Positions 1 through 8,802 of a DNA stretch of 64,000 bases are shown one piece after another. The notes beneath the pieces were generated by a model. It ran no database searches, was not told the DNA's origin, and saw only the letters and a list, made by a program, of their open reading frames with translations. This DNA is from Advenella kashmirensis W13003 (lineage in GTDB: Bacteria > Pseudomonadota > Gammaproteobacteria > Burkholderiales > Burkholderiaceae_B): contig NZ_KI650983.1 of the NCBI RefSeq assembly GCF_000506985.1, positions 1-64,000 of the forward strand. Direction: 5' to 3'. Numbering within the stretch: the first letter of the stretch is position 1; every line of letters starts with the position of its first letter. The position numbers were made by a program, and so were the translations under genes.

Positions 1-707
1 CCGAAAGTTTTTTTTCTTCAACCCCCGATCTCGTTTCCAAAACACCGCCTGAAAACTCAACCGCGTAATCCGCTATTATGAATCAGTTTGAAACCAAAAG
101 CAAGCATTTATTTTAAAAAGTTGCTTCTCGTATTCAGCTGATCGACCCTTCTTTTTTCGCTTCAGTGATCGTTGCAAAACCACCACCAAACCCGAAGTGC
201 CGCTCATAAATGCCAACACGCTTACCGCCTCATCCCTACCCAAAACAACATACAACGCCTTGATTTACCTGAATAATTTGCCACTCATGCGGTACCCTTC
301 TGCAGGTGCCCTGCGTTGTTTGTTAAGCAGGAAAGATCGAAACTATAGCAGAGCTTTTAACGCCTTGGCAAGCCTGACGGTTAAAAAGTTTTACGCTCAA
401 CACCGCTTTCTGATCCGTACATACCCTAAGCTCATGATTTGATTCGATTTCGCAGTTTTGCAACAGTGAGAAGAAAATTTCAGCCCGATTCGGCAATTCG
501 TCGTTTCCGTGACAAAAATGCAACAACAAGCCTGATTGATTCTGATCGGGGCTGATCATTTGACGCCCGCACACCTCTTCTTTTCTACCGAAATTCACTT
601 TACTGGCTTATTTTTACCACTACACCGGGCTAGCAATCCCCTGGTCACCGAAATACAAGAGGGTGAATACAACTTCGTCGCCCATGTCTGCCCCTGTCTA
701 CCATTTC
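1..707. other. AT-rich stretch without a supported gene
   Basis: This 707-base stretch is clearly richer in A and T than the rest of the window. Only short open frames (up to about 90 codons) occur, on both strands. They overlap one another, have no good ribosome binding site, and their translations resemble no family I know. I see no repeat or RNA gene. It may be the edge of an intergenic or decayed region that starts before the window. Confidence 0.5.
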
Positions 708-1853
708 TTACCGCCCCTGTTGCTTCAATGCATCACGAACCGCGGCAGAGATGGTGGCGGGGATGACGCCACCATGTCCGCTTCTCTCTACCAATGTAAA
801 TTCACTATGCACGCCTTGCGCCTGCAGCCACCGATCCAGGCTCCGCGCATTGATGGGGCTGCGGCGTTGCGCCATCCTGGCCAGGCGCTCAGGTGTCATT
901 GCCGGATCGGCCTTGGGATTTTCCTCATATTCACCCTGAAGAATAGTGACGCGTGTGTTTTTACCCACAACCGGATACGTATTACCCACGGTGGCGGCCG
1001 CCGTGTCAGACCCTGCCGCCCTCCGACCAGACACGGCCGTCCTCCGTCCGGATTCGACAATTTCCTCTTCAGACATGGTCTTCTTCTGGCCCAATATAGA
1101 TGGCGCACGACCATCGGCACCGGATACGATCGCGCCGTTTCCCCACCATAACGAAGGGCTGCCAATAACATAGTTATCAAACGCGTCGGGATGATTCAAC
1201 AATACATATAAGGCAAATAGCCCGCCAAAAGAATGGCCGGCCAGAATCTGCCGGTCAGGATCGGTCGTAAGCTGTCTATGTATATAGGGCCTGACCTTGT
1301 AACGCAGGAAGTCGTAAAAATCGGCAGCGCCCCCGCCTGCGGCAAACGCTTCTCCTGGTGCGGCATAAGTATAGTCACGTGTTCGAGCCGCCAATGGATA
1401 CGCTTTGTCTTCGGGGTAGCCCAGCCCCACAATCACAGGCAACTCCGTCGCCTGCGTTGCCTTGTCTGCTTGCGGCAGCGGCGTCCAGTGCGCCAGCACC
1501 GCGTTGACGGCTAATGGAAACTGCGCGTTCCCATCCAGTATATATAAGGCAGTCATATTGTCCTGCCTGGTCTGACCCAGTCGCGGCATTGCCATGAACA
1601 CCCGATAGGGGTGGCCGCGCCAGCTCATGTCCTGGTGACTGATGGTGTAAATTTCATTTGCCATAGAGGAAATTGTCGGTATGGTTTGCACCGGCTGGGC
1701 CGATGCTGCGTGCGACGCCGCCAGGGCGAGGATGGCTGGGCAGCGCAGCACGCGGCCCCATCGCAAAGCACCGCTGCGGCCACCTCGTTGCGAAAGGCGG
1801 CGCAGGCTGGCCCATATCCCTCGCGTGTTTCGCCTTAGATTCAATCTGATCAT
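708..1853 (-). CDS. Secreted alpha/beta-hydrolase, ferric-siderophore esterase type (PfeE/IroE-like)
   Basis: Predicted serine esterase of 381 aa. The GHSFGG motif is the nucleophile elbow (GxSxG), and SGHGG near the C terminus can supply the catalytic His. The arginine-rich N terminus followed by a hydrophobic run ending ASHAASAQP looks like a signal peptide, so a periplasmic location is likely. Relatives (IroE, PfeE, esterase-D-type proteins) cleave catecholate siderophores after import. The gene starts 5 bases after the stop of the TonB receptor, the same pairing as pfeA-pfeE in Pseudomonas. I chose the ATG at 1853; a TTG at 1886 lies inside the receptor gene and looks less likely. No clear ribosome binding site is visible, so translational coupling is probable. 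The substrate is inferred only from context. Confidence 0.75.
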   Translation of the reverse strand: MIRLNLRRNTRGIWASLRRLSQRGGRSGALRWGRVLRCPAILALAASHAASAQPVQTIPTISSMANEIYTISHQDMSWRGHPYRVFMAMPRLGQTRQDNMTALYILDGNAQFPLAVNAVLAHWTPLPQADKATQATELPVIVGLGYPEDKAYPLAARTRDYTYAAPGEAFAAGGGAADFYDFLRYKVRPYIHRQLTTDPDRQILAGHSFGGLFALYVLLNHPDAFDNYVIGSPSLWWGNGAIVSGADGRAPSILGQKKTMSEEEIVESGRRTAVSGRRAAGSDTAAATVGNTYPVVGKNTRVTILQGEYEENPKADPAMTPERLARMAQRRSPINARSLDRWLQAQGVHSEFTLVERSGHGGVIPATISAAVRDALKQQGR

Positions 1854-1858
1854 ATATT

Positions 1859-3895
1859 TTAATAGGTCATATTCAGATTGAGCCAATAGCGACGACCGTC
1901 CTCGACTGCCCAGTTGCCGGCCGTATCAATGCCATACATGCGCTGGTTGCCAATATTGAGGACAGCGAAACCCACCGTCAGATTTTTATTAACCTGATAA
2001 TTGCCGCCTGCATCTGCAGTCATGAACCCGCTGCGATACCGGGTTCCCCCTTTACCGCCGAAGCCATTGCGCTGGTTGGCCCAGGCCTGCTTGCCGCTGT
2101 ACGCAGCCTTTACATATACATCGAGGCTGTCGCTGGCCTGCCAGGAAAGTTTTGCGCTCGCACTGTGTCTGGGCGTCATTTCCAGAGGCTGCCCCTTGAG
2201 CGATTCGCCGGAGGTATAGGTTTCGTCATCGCTTTTGCGTTTGGAGTCCAAATAGGTGTAATTGACATCCAGTTTCAGGCTGGTGGTGATGGGCATACCG
2301 GCAGCCAGTTCAATGCCTTTGATATTGGCCTTGCCGACGTTGGCATACACATAATTGTTCAGGCCACTGACCGGGTCCTTATCACCGGTGGAATAACTGG
2401 TGAGTTTGTCACGGAAATCGGTATTGAAAAACGTGACCGACGCATGATAGCCATCGGGATCGCGATACTCAAAGCCGATCTCCTGGCTGGTGCTGGTTTC
2501 CGGCTTCAGATCGGGGTTGCCATAAATAATGCCGCGACCACCTTCGGTCGCAGTTCCGTAATTCGGTGACAGCTCACGCAAGCCCGGTGTACGAAAACCT
2601 TTTGAAATCCCCCCGCGCACGGTAAAGCGGGAACTGGGGTGATAAACCAGATATGCGCGCGGGCTCCAGTGCACCCCATACTGTTCATGATCGTCCATGC
2701 GGGCGCCCAGCGTCAGAGCCAGATTGTCCCGAAGCGCGATTTCGTCTTCGACAAACAGGGCGTACTGGTTCATATTGATTTTGCCCGGCACCGTGCGCTT
2801 CAGGCCTGTTGTGCTGTCGTCCCGGAGCCGGCCTCGCTGATATTGTCCTCCAAACGTCAGCTTGTGTACCGAGAATGGCACAACAAAGCGGGCATCAAAC
2901 ACCGTTTGGGTAATCTCTGGCCTGCGACTGTCATAAACGCCGTCATTGCGCACTTCACGTTTGGCATTTTCCTGATAGACACTCAGTTCAGAGGTCATGA
3001 CGTTCCAGTCGCCGGTATGCGTCAACGACCAATGATTGCGACTGCCGATGGTGTCATCCTGCGTATTGGCTTTGATTGATGTTCCCCTTGCCGTATAGGC
3101 ATCGATGGATTTTCCTGGTGTACTGCGGCGCTTTTGCACTGAGCGCCCTGCTTCCAGAATAACGCGCTGGTTGTCTGTCGGCAACCAGGCAAAACGCGTC
3201 ACGATATTTTTGTCCTCATGTCGGTTGTAACCGCCAACGATACGGTCTTCCCCACGAATATTGCCGCCCCCGTATATCTGAACGCCCAGCTTATTGTCGA
3301 CCAAGGGCCCCGACAGAAAAAAGCTGCTGTTGGCTGTGTTGCCGGCATCCCCGCTTTCCTGAAGAATCCCTCCAAGAGACAGGCTGCCAGTCCATTCTGG
3401 CGTAAAGTCCTTGGTAATCACGTTGACAATGCCGCCCATGGCATCGGAACCGTAGAGCGAAGACATCGGACCGCGCACGACCTCAATGCGTTCAATCGCC
3501 GCCATGGGCGGCATAAAGCCGGCTTCAAATCCGCCGCTGCCGTTCGGCCTGGATTCCCGCGTGTTCTGGCGCCTGCCGTTGACCAGCAGCAAGGTGTAAT
3601 CCCCGGACAGGCCGCGGATGGAAATGTCCGATTTACTCGGATTGCTGCCGACAACATTGATTCCTGGAATATCACGTATAGCATCGGTCAGATTATTCAC
3701 CGGCATGTGCGCCAGTTCGTCCTGCTCAATGACCGTCACACTGGCCGGCGCATCGCTCACATTTTGTGTGGAGCCGGACGCGCTTACAACAATGGGTTCC
3801 AGTGTGGTCGACTGAGTCGCCCCGGCAGCTGCTGCCACGCCGGGTACGAATGCCCCGGCGACCGCCAGGCTCAGGATGGAACAACTGCACTTCAT
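1859..3895 (-). CDS. TonB-dependent outer-membrane receptor, catecholate siderophore type
   Basis: Outer-membrane receptor of 678 aa for energy-dependent import of a ferric siderophore. Residues 1-25 form a signal peptide (MKCSCSILSLAVAGAF..., cleavage near AAAAGA). A TonB-box-like EPIVVSA is at about 33-39, followed by the plug domain with VNGRRQN and RIEVVRGPMSSLYGSDAMGG, then a beta-barrel ending in an aromatic residue (NLNMTY) as barrels usually do. The plug resembles the FepA/PfeA/IrgA group. An upstream in-frame start at 3979 exists, but the ATG at 3895 has AAGGGAAG just before it and the signal peptide directly after it. A Fur-box-like palindrome lies 57 bases upstream. The neighbouring esterase supports a siderophore that is hydrolysed to release iron. 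Ligand unknown. Confidence 0.88.
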   Translation of the reverse strand: MKCSCSILSLAVAGAFVPGVAAAAGATQSTTLEPIVVSASGSTQNVSDAPASVTVIEQDELAHMPVNNLTDAIRDIPGINVVGSNPSKSDISIRGLSGDYTLLLVNGRRQNTRESRPNGSGGFEAGFMPPMAAIERIEVVRGPMSSLYGSDAMGGIVNVITKDFTPEWTGSLSLGGILQESGDAGNTANSSFFLSGPLVDNKLGVQIYGGGNIRGEDRIVGGYNRHEDKNIVTRFAWLPTDNQRVILEAGRSVQKRRSTPGKSIDAYTARGTSIKANTQDDTIGSRNHWSLTHTGDWNVMTSELSVYQENAKREVRNDGVYDSRRPEITQTVFDARFVVPFSVHKLTFGGQYQRGRLRDDSTTGLKRTVPGKINMNQYALFVEDEIALRDNLALTLGARMDDHEQYGVHWSPRAYLVYHPSSRFTVRGGISKGFRTPGLRELSPNYGTATEGGRGIIYGNPDLKPETSTSQEIGFEYRDPDGYHASVTFFNTDFRDKLTSYSTGDKDPVSGLNNYVYANVGKANIKGIELAAGMPITTSLKLDVNYTYLDSKRKSDDETYTSGESLKGQPLEMTPRHSASAKLSWQASDSLDVYVKAAYSGKQAWANQRNGFGGKGGTRYRSGFMTADAGGNYQVNKNLTVGFAVLNIGNQRMYGIDTAGNWAVEDGRRYWLNLNMTY

Positions 3896-3951
3896 TTCTG
3901 TACTTCCCTTTTTCAAAAGGAAATACTGTAGCGCTTTGAAATACAAATGTA

Positions 3952-3970
3952 AATAATAACCATTACTATT
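3952..3970. promoter_or_regulatory. Candidate Fur box before the TonB receptor
   Basis: The bases AATAATAACCATTACTATT match the classical 19-bp Fur consensus GATAATGATAATCATTATC at 12 of 19 positions by eye. The site sits inside a longer inverted repeat (3948-3974) whose outer arms TGTAAATA and TATTTACA match perfectly. It lies 57 bases before the receptor start, where Fur would cover the promoter. Iron repression of the receptor-esterase pair is inferred. Confidence 0.6.
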
Positions 3971-4090
3971 TACAAGCAATCAGGCGATCCAATCAGGTTC
4001 TGTTGCTGTGAGTAAACAGTACGGCACCCAGGCCCCGTACAGGAGATTGCCCCCCAGCCTGCCTGCACTGGCACTGATCCCCGGTTCCTG

Positions 4091-4831
4091 CTAGCGGGCA
4101 CGGATAAGCGACAAAAATTCCCGACGCAGGTCGGAGTCTTTCAGGAATGATCCACGCATGACGCTGTTGATCATGCGCGAGTCCAGATCCTTGACCCCGC
4201 GCCACTGCATGCAGAAATGATCGGCATCCATGACCACGGCCAAACCATCGGGATGCATTTTCTTCATCAGCAGATCAGCAATGTGCTTGACCGCTTCTTC
4301 CTGAATCTGCGGCCGTTGCATGATCCACGCAATCAGCCTCGCGTATTTTGACAGTCCGATCAGATTGGAATGTTCGTTGGGCATGATACCGACCCACACC
4401 TTGCCCATGATCGGGCACAAGTGGTGGGAACACGCACTGCGCACCTGGATCGGCCCGACGATCATGAGTTCATTGAGCTTTTCAATATTGGGGAACTCGG
4501 TGACCTGAGGGGCTTCGGTATAGCGGCCGGCAAACACTTCGCGCACATACATTTTTGCGACGCGCTTGGCGGTTTCGTTCGTGTTGTGATCGCTATCGGT
4601 ATCAATGACCAGGCTGGCGAGCACCGCCTGCATTTTTTCCTGAACTTCCTGCTGAAGCAGATCGAGCTCGCCCGGCTCGATGAATCGGGCAATATTGTCA
4701 TTCGCGTAGAAACGGGCACCGGCCTGGCTAATACGGTTGCGGATCCGCTGCGAGATATAGCCTGCGTCATCCGGATGCGTTGCCCCGCCCTGTGTGTTTC
4801 CGTTGTTCTTTTCTGTGCTGATATCGCTCAC
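4091..4831 (-). CDS. folE: GTP cyclohydrolase I, type IA
   Basis: Catalyses GTP to 7,8-dihydroneopterin triphosphate, the entry to folate (tetrahydrofolate) synthesis. The 246-aa protein carries the family signature around IGLSKYARLIAWIMQRPQIQE, and its zinc ligands are visible as SACSHHLCP and, later, DADHFCMQW. I start at the GTG at 4831 because AAGGAA lies 7 bases before it; an ATG at 4873 and a TTG at 4891 are also in frame. The N-terminal 40 or so residues are an extension with no obvious domain. It is a single gene divergent from rng. The window also encodes the unrelated, alternative enzyme FolE2 at 55237-56034, so this organism has both. Identity is secure; the exact start is not. Confidence 0.92.
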   Translation of the reverse strand: MSDISTEKNNGNTQGGATHPDDAGYISQRIRNRISQAGARFYANDNIARFIEPGELDLLQQEVQEKMQAVLASLVIDTDSDHNTNETAKRVAKMYVREVFAGRYTEAPQVTEFPNIEKLNELMIVGPIQVRSACSHHLCPIMGKVWVGIMPNEHSNLIGLSKYARLIAWIMQRPQIQEEAVKHIADLLMKKMHPDGLAVVMDADHFCMQWRGVKDLDSRMINSVMRGSFLKDSDLRREFLSLIRAR

Positions 4832-4870
4832 GACACATTTCCTTGTCTGCTGTTTGAACCTGAACCAATG

Positions 4871-4889
4871 CATTATGATACTGTTTATC
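4871..4889. promoter_or_regulatory. Fur-box-like sequence upstream of folE
   Basis: Read on the minus strand, GATAAACAGTATCATAATG agrees with the 19-bp Fur consensus at 13 of 19 positions by eye. It includes the inverted repeat TGATA-N5-TATCA. It lies 40 bases before the preferred folE start and about 90 bases before the divergent rng start. AT-rich sequence can match this consensus by chance, and iron control of folE would be unusual, so this is tentative. Confidence 0.3.
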
Positions 4890-4979
4890 AAGAAGCCCGG
4901 GTGCGACCCGTCACTTTATGCAGACATCTCATGCTAAGCTGACAGCACCGACCATGGAACTGTTGCAGACGAAAATAAT

Positions 4980-6443
4980 ATGAGTGGACACATTCTGATT
5001 AACGTAACGCCGTTTGAAACCCGCGTCGCCCTGATCGAGCAAGGCGTGGTGCAGGAAATCCATCTGGAACGCACACGACAGCGCGGCAAAGTCGGCAACA
5101 TCTATCTGGGACGTGTCGTAAGAGTATTGCCAGGCATGCAAAGCGCCTTTGTCGATATCGGTCTGGAACGTGCTGCCTTCATACACATTGCCGACCTGCG
5201 CGAAAACCGCGCGCTGCGCAACACGGGTATTCCATACACGCAGATCGAAAAATTGCTGTTCGAAGGGCAAACGTTGCTGGTACAGGTCATCAAAGATCCG
5301 CTGGGCAACAAGGGCGCGCGTCTATCCAATCAGATCAGCATTGCCGGTCGCATGCTGGTGTATTTGCCCTTTGATAATCATGTCGGCATTTCCCAGAAAA
5401 TCGAATCCGAAGAAGAGCGCACCTCACTGAAGGAGCGGGTCATCGCGCATATGCCCGAGGAAGAGAAAGGCGGTTATATCATCCGCACCCAGGCCGAAGG
5501 GGCGAGCGACGACGAGATCCGCCGAGACCAGGAATATCTGGCGCGCCGCTGGTCCATGATTCAGGCCGCGGTCATGACGCAGGCAGCACCGTCTTTGCTT
5601 TATGAAGATCTGACGCTGGCGCAGCGCGTGCTGCGCGACATGGTCAGTCCCGAAACAGAATCCATCGAAATCGATTCGCGTGTGACGGTGCAGGCCCTGC
5701 AAACCTGGGGCGATATCTATACGCCCGGTATCTCAAACAAGATCAACCATTATCATGGCGAGCGCCCCCTCTTTGATACCGCCAATGTTGATGAAGAAAT
5801 CAAATCAGCGCTGTCGCGCAGAGTTGATCTCAAATCGGGTGGCTATCTGATTATCGACCAGACTGAAGCGCTGACCAGTATCGATGTGAACACGGGCGGC
5901 TTTGTGGGCGGTCGCAATTTTCACGATACGATTTTCAAGACCAATCTGGAAGCGGCCCATGCCATTGCCCGGCAGCTGCGCATTCGCAATCTGGGCGGCA
6001 TTATCATCATCGACTTTATCGATATGGACAATAAAGTCCATCAGGATGCCGTGCTGGCCGAACTGCAGAAGGCGCTGAGCCGGGATCGTACCAAAACAAC
6101 AGCCAATGGTTTTTCAGCGCTGGGGCTGGTTGAAATGACCCGCAAGCGCACGCGCGACTCTTTGTCGCACCAGCTGTGCGAACCCTGCCCCACCTGCGAT
6201 TCGCGTGGTCAGATCCAGACGCCGCAAACCATGTGCTACAACATTCTGCGTGAAATTCTGCGGGAAGCCAGGCAGTTCAATCCCCGCGAGTTCCGGTTGA
6301 TTGCCTCGCAAAGCGTGATTGATCTGTTTTTGGAAGATGAGAGCCAGTATCTGGCGACGCTGGGTGATTTTATCGGCAAACCGGTGACGCTTGAGGTGGA
6401 TACCCGGTATTCCCAGGAGATGTACGATATCGTCCTGATCTAG
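4980..6443 (+). CDS. rng: Ribonuclease G
   Basis: Endoribonuclease of the RNase E/G family, 487 aa, the usual RNase G length without the long disordered tail of RNase E. It matures the 5' end of 16S rRNA and cuts some mRNAs. An S1 RNA-binding domain spans about residues 35-120 (GNIYLGRVVRVLPGMQSAFVDIG). The catalytic acids are visible as D302 in SIDVNTGG and D345 in DFIDMD, and the zinc-link cysteines as C403 and C406 in CEPCPTC. It is transcribed away from folE. Its stop codon TAG forms the loop of a perfect 10-bp hairpin (6431-6453). Confidence 0.95.
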   Translation: MSGHILINVTPFETRVALIEQGVVQEIHLERTRQRGKVGNIYLGRVVRVLPGMQSAFVDIGLERAAFIHIADLRENRALRNTGIPYTQIEKLLFEGQTLLVQVIKDPLGNKGARLSNQISIAGRMLVYLPFDNHVGISQKIESEEERTSLKERVIAHMPEEEKGGYIIRTQAEGASDDEIRRDQEYLARRWSMIQAAVMTQAAPSLLYEDLTLAQRVLRDMVSPETESIEIDSRVTVQALQTWGDIYTPGISNKINHYHGERPLFDTANVDEEIKSALSRRVDLKSGGYLIIDQTEALTSIDVNTGGFVGGRNFHDTIFKTNLEAAHAIARQLRIRNLGGIIIIDFIDMDNKVHQDAVLAELQKALSRDRTKTTANGFSALGLVEMTRKRTRDSLSHQLCEPCPTCDSRGQIQTPQTMCYNILREILREARQFNPREFRLIASQSVIDLFLEDESQYLATLGDFIGKPVTLEVDTRYSQEMYDIVLI

Positions 6444-6453
6444 GATCAGGACG
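6431..6453. terminator. Perfect hairpin whose loop is the rng stop codon
   Basis: CGTCCTGATC, then TAG, then GATCAGGACG form a perfect 10-bp inverted repeat. The 3-base loop is exactly the rng stop codon. The hairpin also lies 14 bases past the stop of the convergent gene at 6468. No T tract follows on either strand, so an intrinsic terminator in the strict sense is doubtful; it could protect the 3' ends of both transcripts or slow polymerase. Confidence 0.5.
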
Positions 6454-6467
6454 AAGAAGAAGACCGA

Positions 6468-6830
6468 TTAGCTGTGGCCGGGCTGAACCCGGGCCTGCAT
6501 CTTGATGATGCGGTCTTCAAGATGAGGAGAGGTCTCCAGTGCGATCAGCGGTGTACTGCTCTCTTCACCCTGTTCGAAACGCAAGCGAATACTCTGGCCG
6601 TCGAACGTGGCCGGATCGGCTTCGATTTCAATGTATTTCTGCAGCAGGGCATCAATCGAGGTCTGGGCGGTGTCCAGAAATTCGTCGATATTGTCGTCGT
6701 TGGCATTTTTGAATGCCTGTTCAATGGTTTTGGACAAATCCCAGGTGAAAAACATCAAGGCATTGGGCCCTTTTACCTCGGGGTGTTCATATCCCCAGAA
6801 AGCGCCCTGGCTGGGAGAGGATTGGGTCAT
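6468..6830 (-). CDS. Conserved-looking small protein of unknown function
   Basis: I do not recognise this 120-aa protein. It is acidic and soluble with no signal peptide or membrane segment. The middle (about residues 30-80: WDLSKTIEQAFKNANDD...EFLDTAQTSIDALLQKYIE) is likely alpha-helical, and the C-terminal part looks like beta strands (SIRLRFEQGEESSTPLIALET). The ATG at 6830 is preferred over an in-frame TTG at 6848. It lies 74 bases downstream of msbA on the same strand, so it may be co-transcribed with it. Reading frame and position between convergent genes make it a credible gene; function unknown. Confidence 0.6.
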   Translation of the reverse strand: MTQSSPSQGAFWGYEHPEVKGPNALMFFTWDLSKTIEQAFKNANDDNIDEFLDTAQTSIDALLQKYIEIEADPATFDGQSIRLRFEQGEESSTPLIALETSPHLEDRIIKMQARVQPGHS

Positions 6831-6904
6831 AGTCTGTCTCAAGTGCAAATAAAGATAATGGAATCAGCAGACGGCACAAGGCTGTCGGAGCCACTCTGGC
6901 CCCT

Positions 6905-8662
6905 TCAGTCCTCGCGGAACTGCATCTGGTATAAAGATGCGTACAAACCGTCAGTTTTCAAGAGCTCGGTGTGATTTCCCTGCTCTACGATGCGACCGCG
7001 ATCGAGCACAAGAATCCGGTCGGCATTCTGAACCGTGGAAAGCCGGTGCGCAATCACAAAGGTGGTGCGCCCTTTCATCAGCGTCTCGAGTGACGCCTGG
7101 ACCTGCCGCTCTGATTCATTGTCCAGCGCCGAGGTGGCTTCGTCCAGAATCAGAATAGGCGCATTCTTAATAAGGGCCCGCGCAATAGCAAGCCGTTGCC
7201 GCTGACCGCCCGAGAGCCAGGCGCCGTTTTCGCCGATGGGCGTCTCCAGCCCCTGAGGCAGTGAATCGACATAATCCAGCAGATTGGCCGAGGCCAGCGC
7301 TTCACGGATACGCTCTTCACTGGTATCGCCGAAAAAGCCATAGGCCACGTTCTGCGCCATCGTGCCTTCAAACAGCACGACGCTTTGGCTCACCAGTGAC
7401 AGCTGCGAGCGCAGGCTTTCAAGCGAATAGTCGGCAATATTGCGGCCATTCATGGTAATTTGACCGCTGACCGGGTCCACAAAGCGCGGGATCATATTGA
7501 CCAGCGTGGTTTTCCCACTGCCCGAACGGCCGACAAACGCGATGGTTTCACCACGATTGACCGTAAATGAAATATCGCTGAGCGTATCGCTGCCAGCGTC
7601 CGGAAAACGAAAGCTGACGTTTTCAAATGATATCGGTCCCCGCTCGGCCGGATCCAGTTTCAGCCCGCCCTGATCTTTTTCCTGGGGGCTGTCGATCAGT
7701 GTAAAGACGCTGTCGGCCGCCACCAGCATTTTCTGCATGCGCGCGGCCACATTGGTCAGGCGCTTGACGGGATCGAAAATCTGCGCCAGCGCAGTCAGAA
7801 ACGCCGCAAACGAACCCACGGTCAGCGCGCCTGTGCTGCCCTGATAAAGCGCGGTGGCAATGACCACACCCACGGCAAAAGCGATGCTCAGCTGCGTAAT
7901 CGGGGTCATGGCCGCGCTGGCGATGGCAGAACGCATGGCAAAGCGACGCAGGCTGCCATTAATGGAAAGAAACCGGTCACGCTCGAAGCGATAGCCGTTA
8001 AACAGTTTGACGACCCGCTGCCCTTCTATGGACTCCTTGACCACGCGCGTCAGATCGGCATTGATGTCCACGGTTTTCATGTTGATGCGGCGCAGTCGCT
8101 TGACGAATATCCGCGTGGTGATGACCGAGATCGGCAGAATAATGAAGATAATCAGTGTCAACTGCCAGGACAGGTAAAGCAGCATGGCAAGCAGGGCGAT
8201 GACCACCGCGCCGTCGCGCACCAGAATAATGCACACTTCAGTCGCATAGTCGGTAATATTGCCGGCGTCGATCGTGAAGCGATTCATCAGCCTGCCGGTG
8301 TCGCCTTTCTGGAACTGTGCATCGGGCATGCCCAGCAACTTTTCAAACATGTCCTTGCGTATGCCCAGCAGGACGTTGTTGGCGATCCAGGCCAGCAAAT
8401 AGTCGCTCAAAAAGTTAAGAATCCCTCGCACCAGGAACAGGCCGATAACCGTTAGCGGGATGGACCAGATGTAATGGGGCTTGGCGCCATTGAACCCTTC
8501 GTCCAGCAGGGGTTTCATAATATAGGCAAGCGCCGGTTGTGTAACAGCCGCCACCGAAACGAGCACGGCCGCTGCGATCAATGCCTGCCAGTAGTCACCG
8601 ACCCTGGCGTATATACGTCGGAATACTGTTTTGCGGGAGCCGCTTTTGAAGGAATTATCCAA
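6905..8662 (-). CDS. msbA: Lipid A export ATP-binding/permease protein MsbA
   Basis: Half-size ABC exporter of 585 aa that flips lipid A-core from the inner to the outer leaflet of the inner membrane. Transmembrane segments occupy about residues 25-310 and the ATPase domain about 345-585. Walker A is GRSGSGKTT (378-386), the signature LSGGQ is at 483-487, and Walker B is ILILDE at 503-508. The start is a TTG at 8662, with AAGG a few bases upstream; no ATG exists before residue 49, which already lies within the first membrane segment, so the TTG is likely right. It is divergent from the GT9 glycosyltransferase gene, which fits an LPS setting. Confidence 0.92.
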   Translation of the reverse strand: MDNSFKSGSRKTVFRRIYARVGDYWQALIAAAVLVSVAAVTQPALAYIMKPLLDEGFNGAKPHYIWSIPLTVIGLFLVRGILNFLSDYLLAWIANNVLLGIRKDMFEKLLGMPDAQFQKGDTGRLMNRFTIDAGNITDYATEVCIILVRDGAVVIALLAMLLYLSWQLTLIIFIILPISVITTRIFVKRLRRINMKTVDINADLTRVVKESIEGQRVVKLFNGYRFERDRFLSINGSLRRFAMRSAIASAAMTPITQLSIAFAVGVVIATALYQGSTGALTVGSFAAFLTALAQIFDPVKRLTNVAARMQKMLVAADSVFTLIDSPQEKDQGGLKLDPAERGPISFENVSFRFPDAGSDTLSDISFTVNRGETIAFVGRSGSGKTTLVNMIPRFVDPVSGQITMNGRNIADYSLESLRSQLSLVSQSVVLFEGTMAQNVAYGFFGDTSEERIREALASANLLDYVDSLPQGLETPIGENGAWLSGGQRQRLAIARALIKNAPILILDEATSALDNESERQVQASLETLMKGRTTFVIAHRLSTVQNADRILVLDRGRIVEQGNHTELLKTDGLYASLYQMQFRED

Positions 8663-8802
8663 TCTGTGTACCTTGTACTGTCACTGACTTACTGTTCATC
8701 CCGGGCATTTTACCGGTTTAGGGTTGCCTTGCGTGCGGGTTTGGCGTCGGCAAGGGGATAAGTTTGAAGCAGCGCCTGAAAAACCACGCTAAAATTCTGA
8801 GC

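Noticed and set aside
197-442. 81-codon open frame in the AT-rich first 700 bases
   Set aside because: No ribosome binding site, overlaps other short frames on both strands and resembles nothing known.
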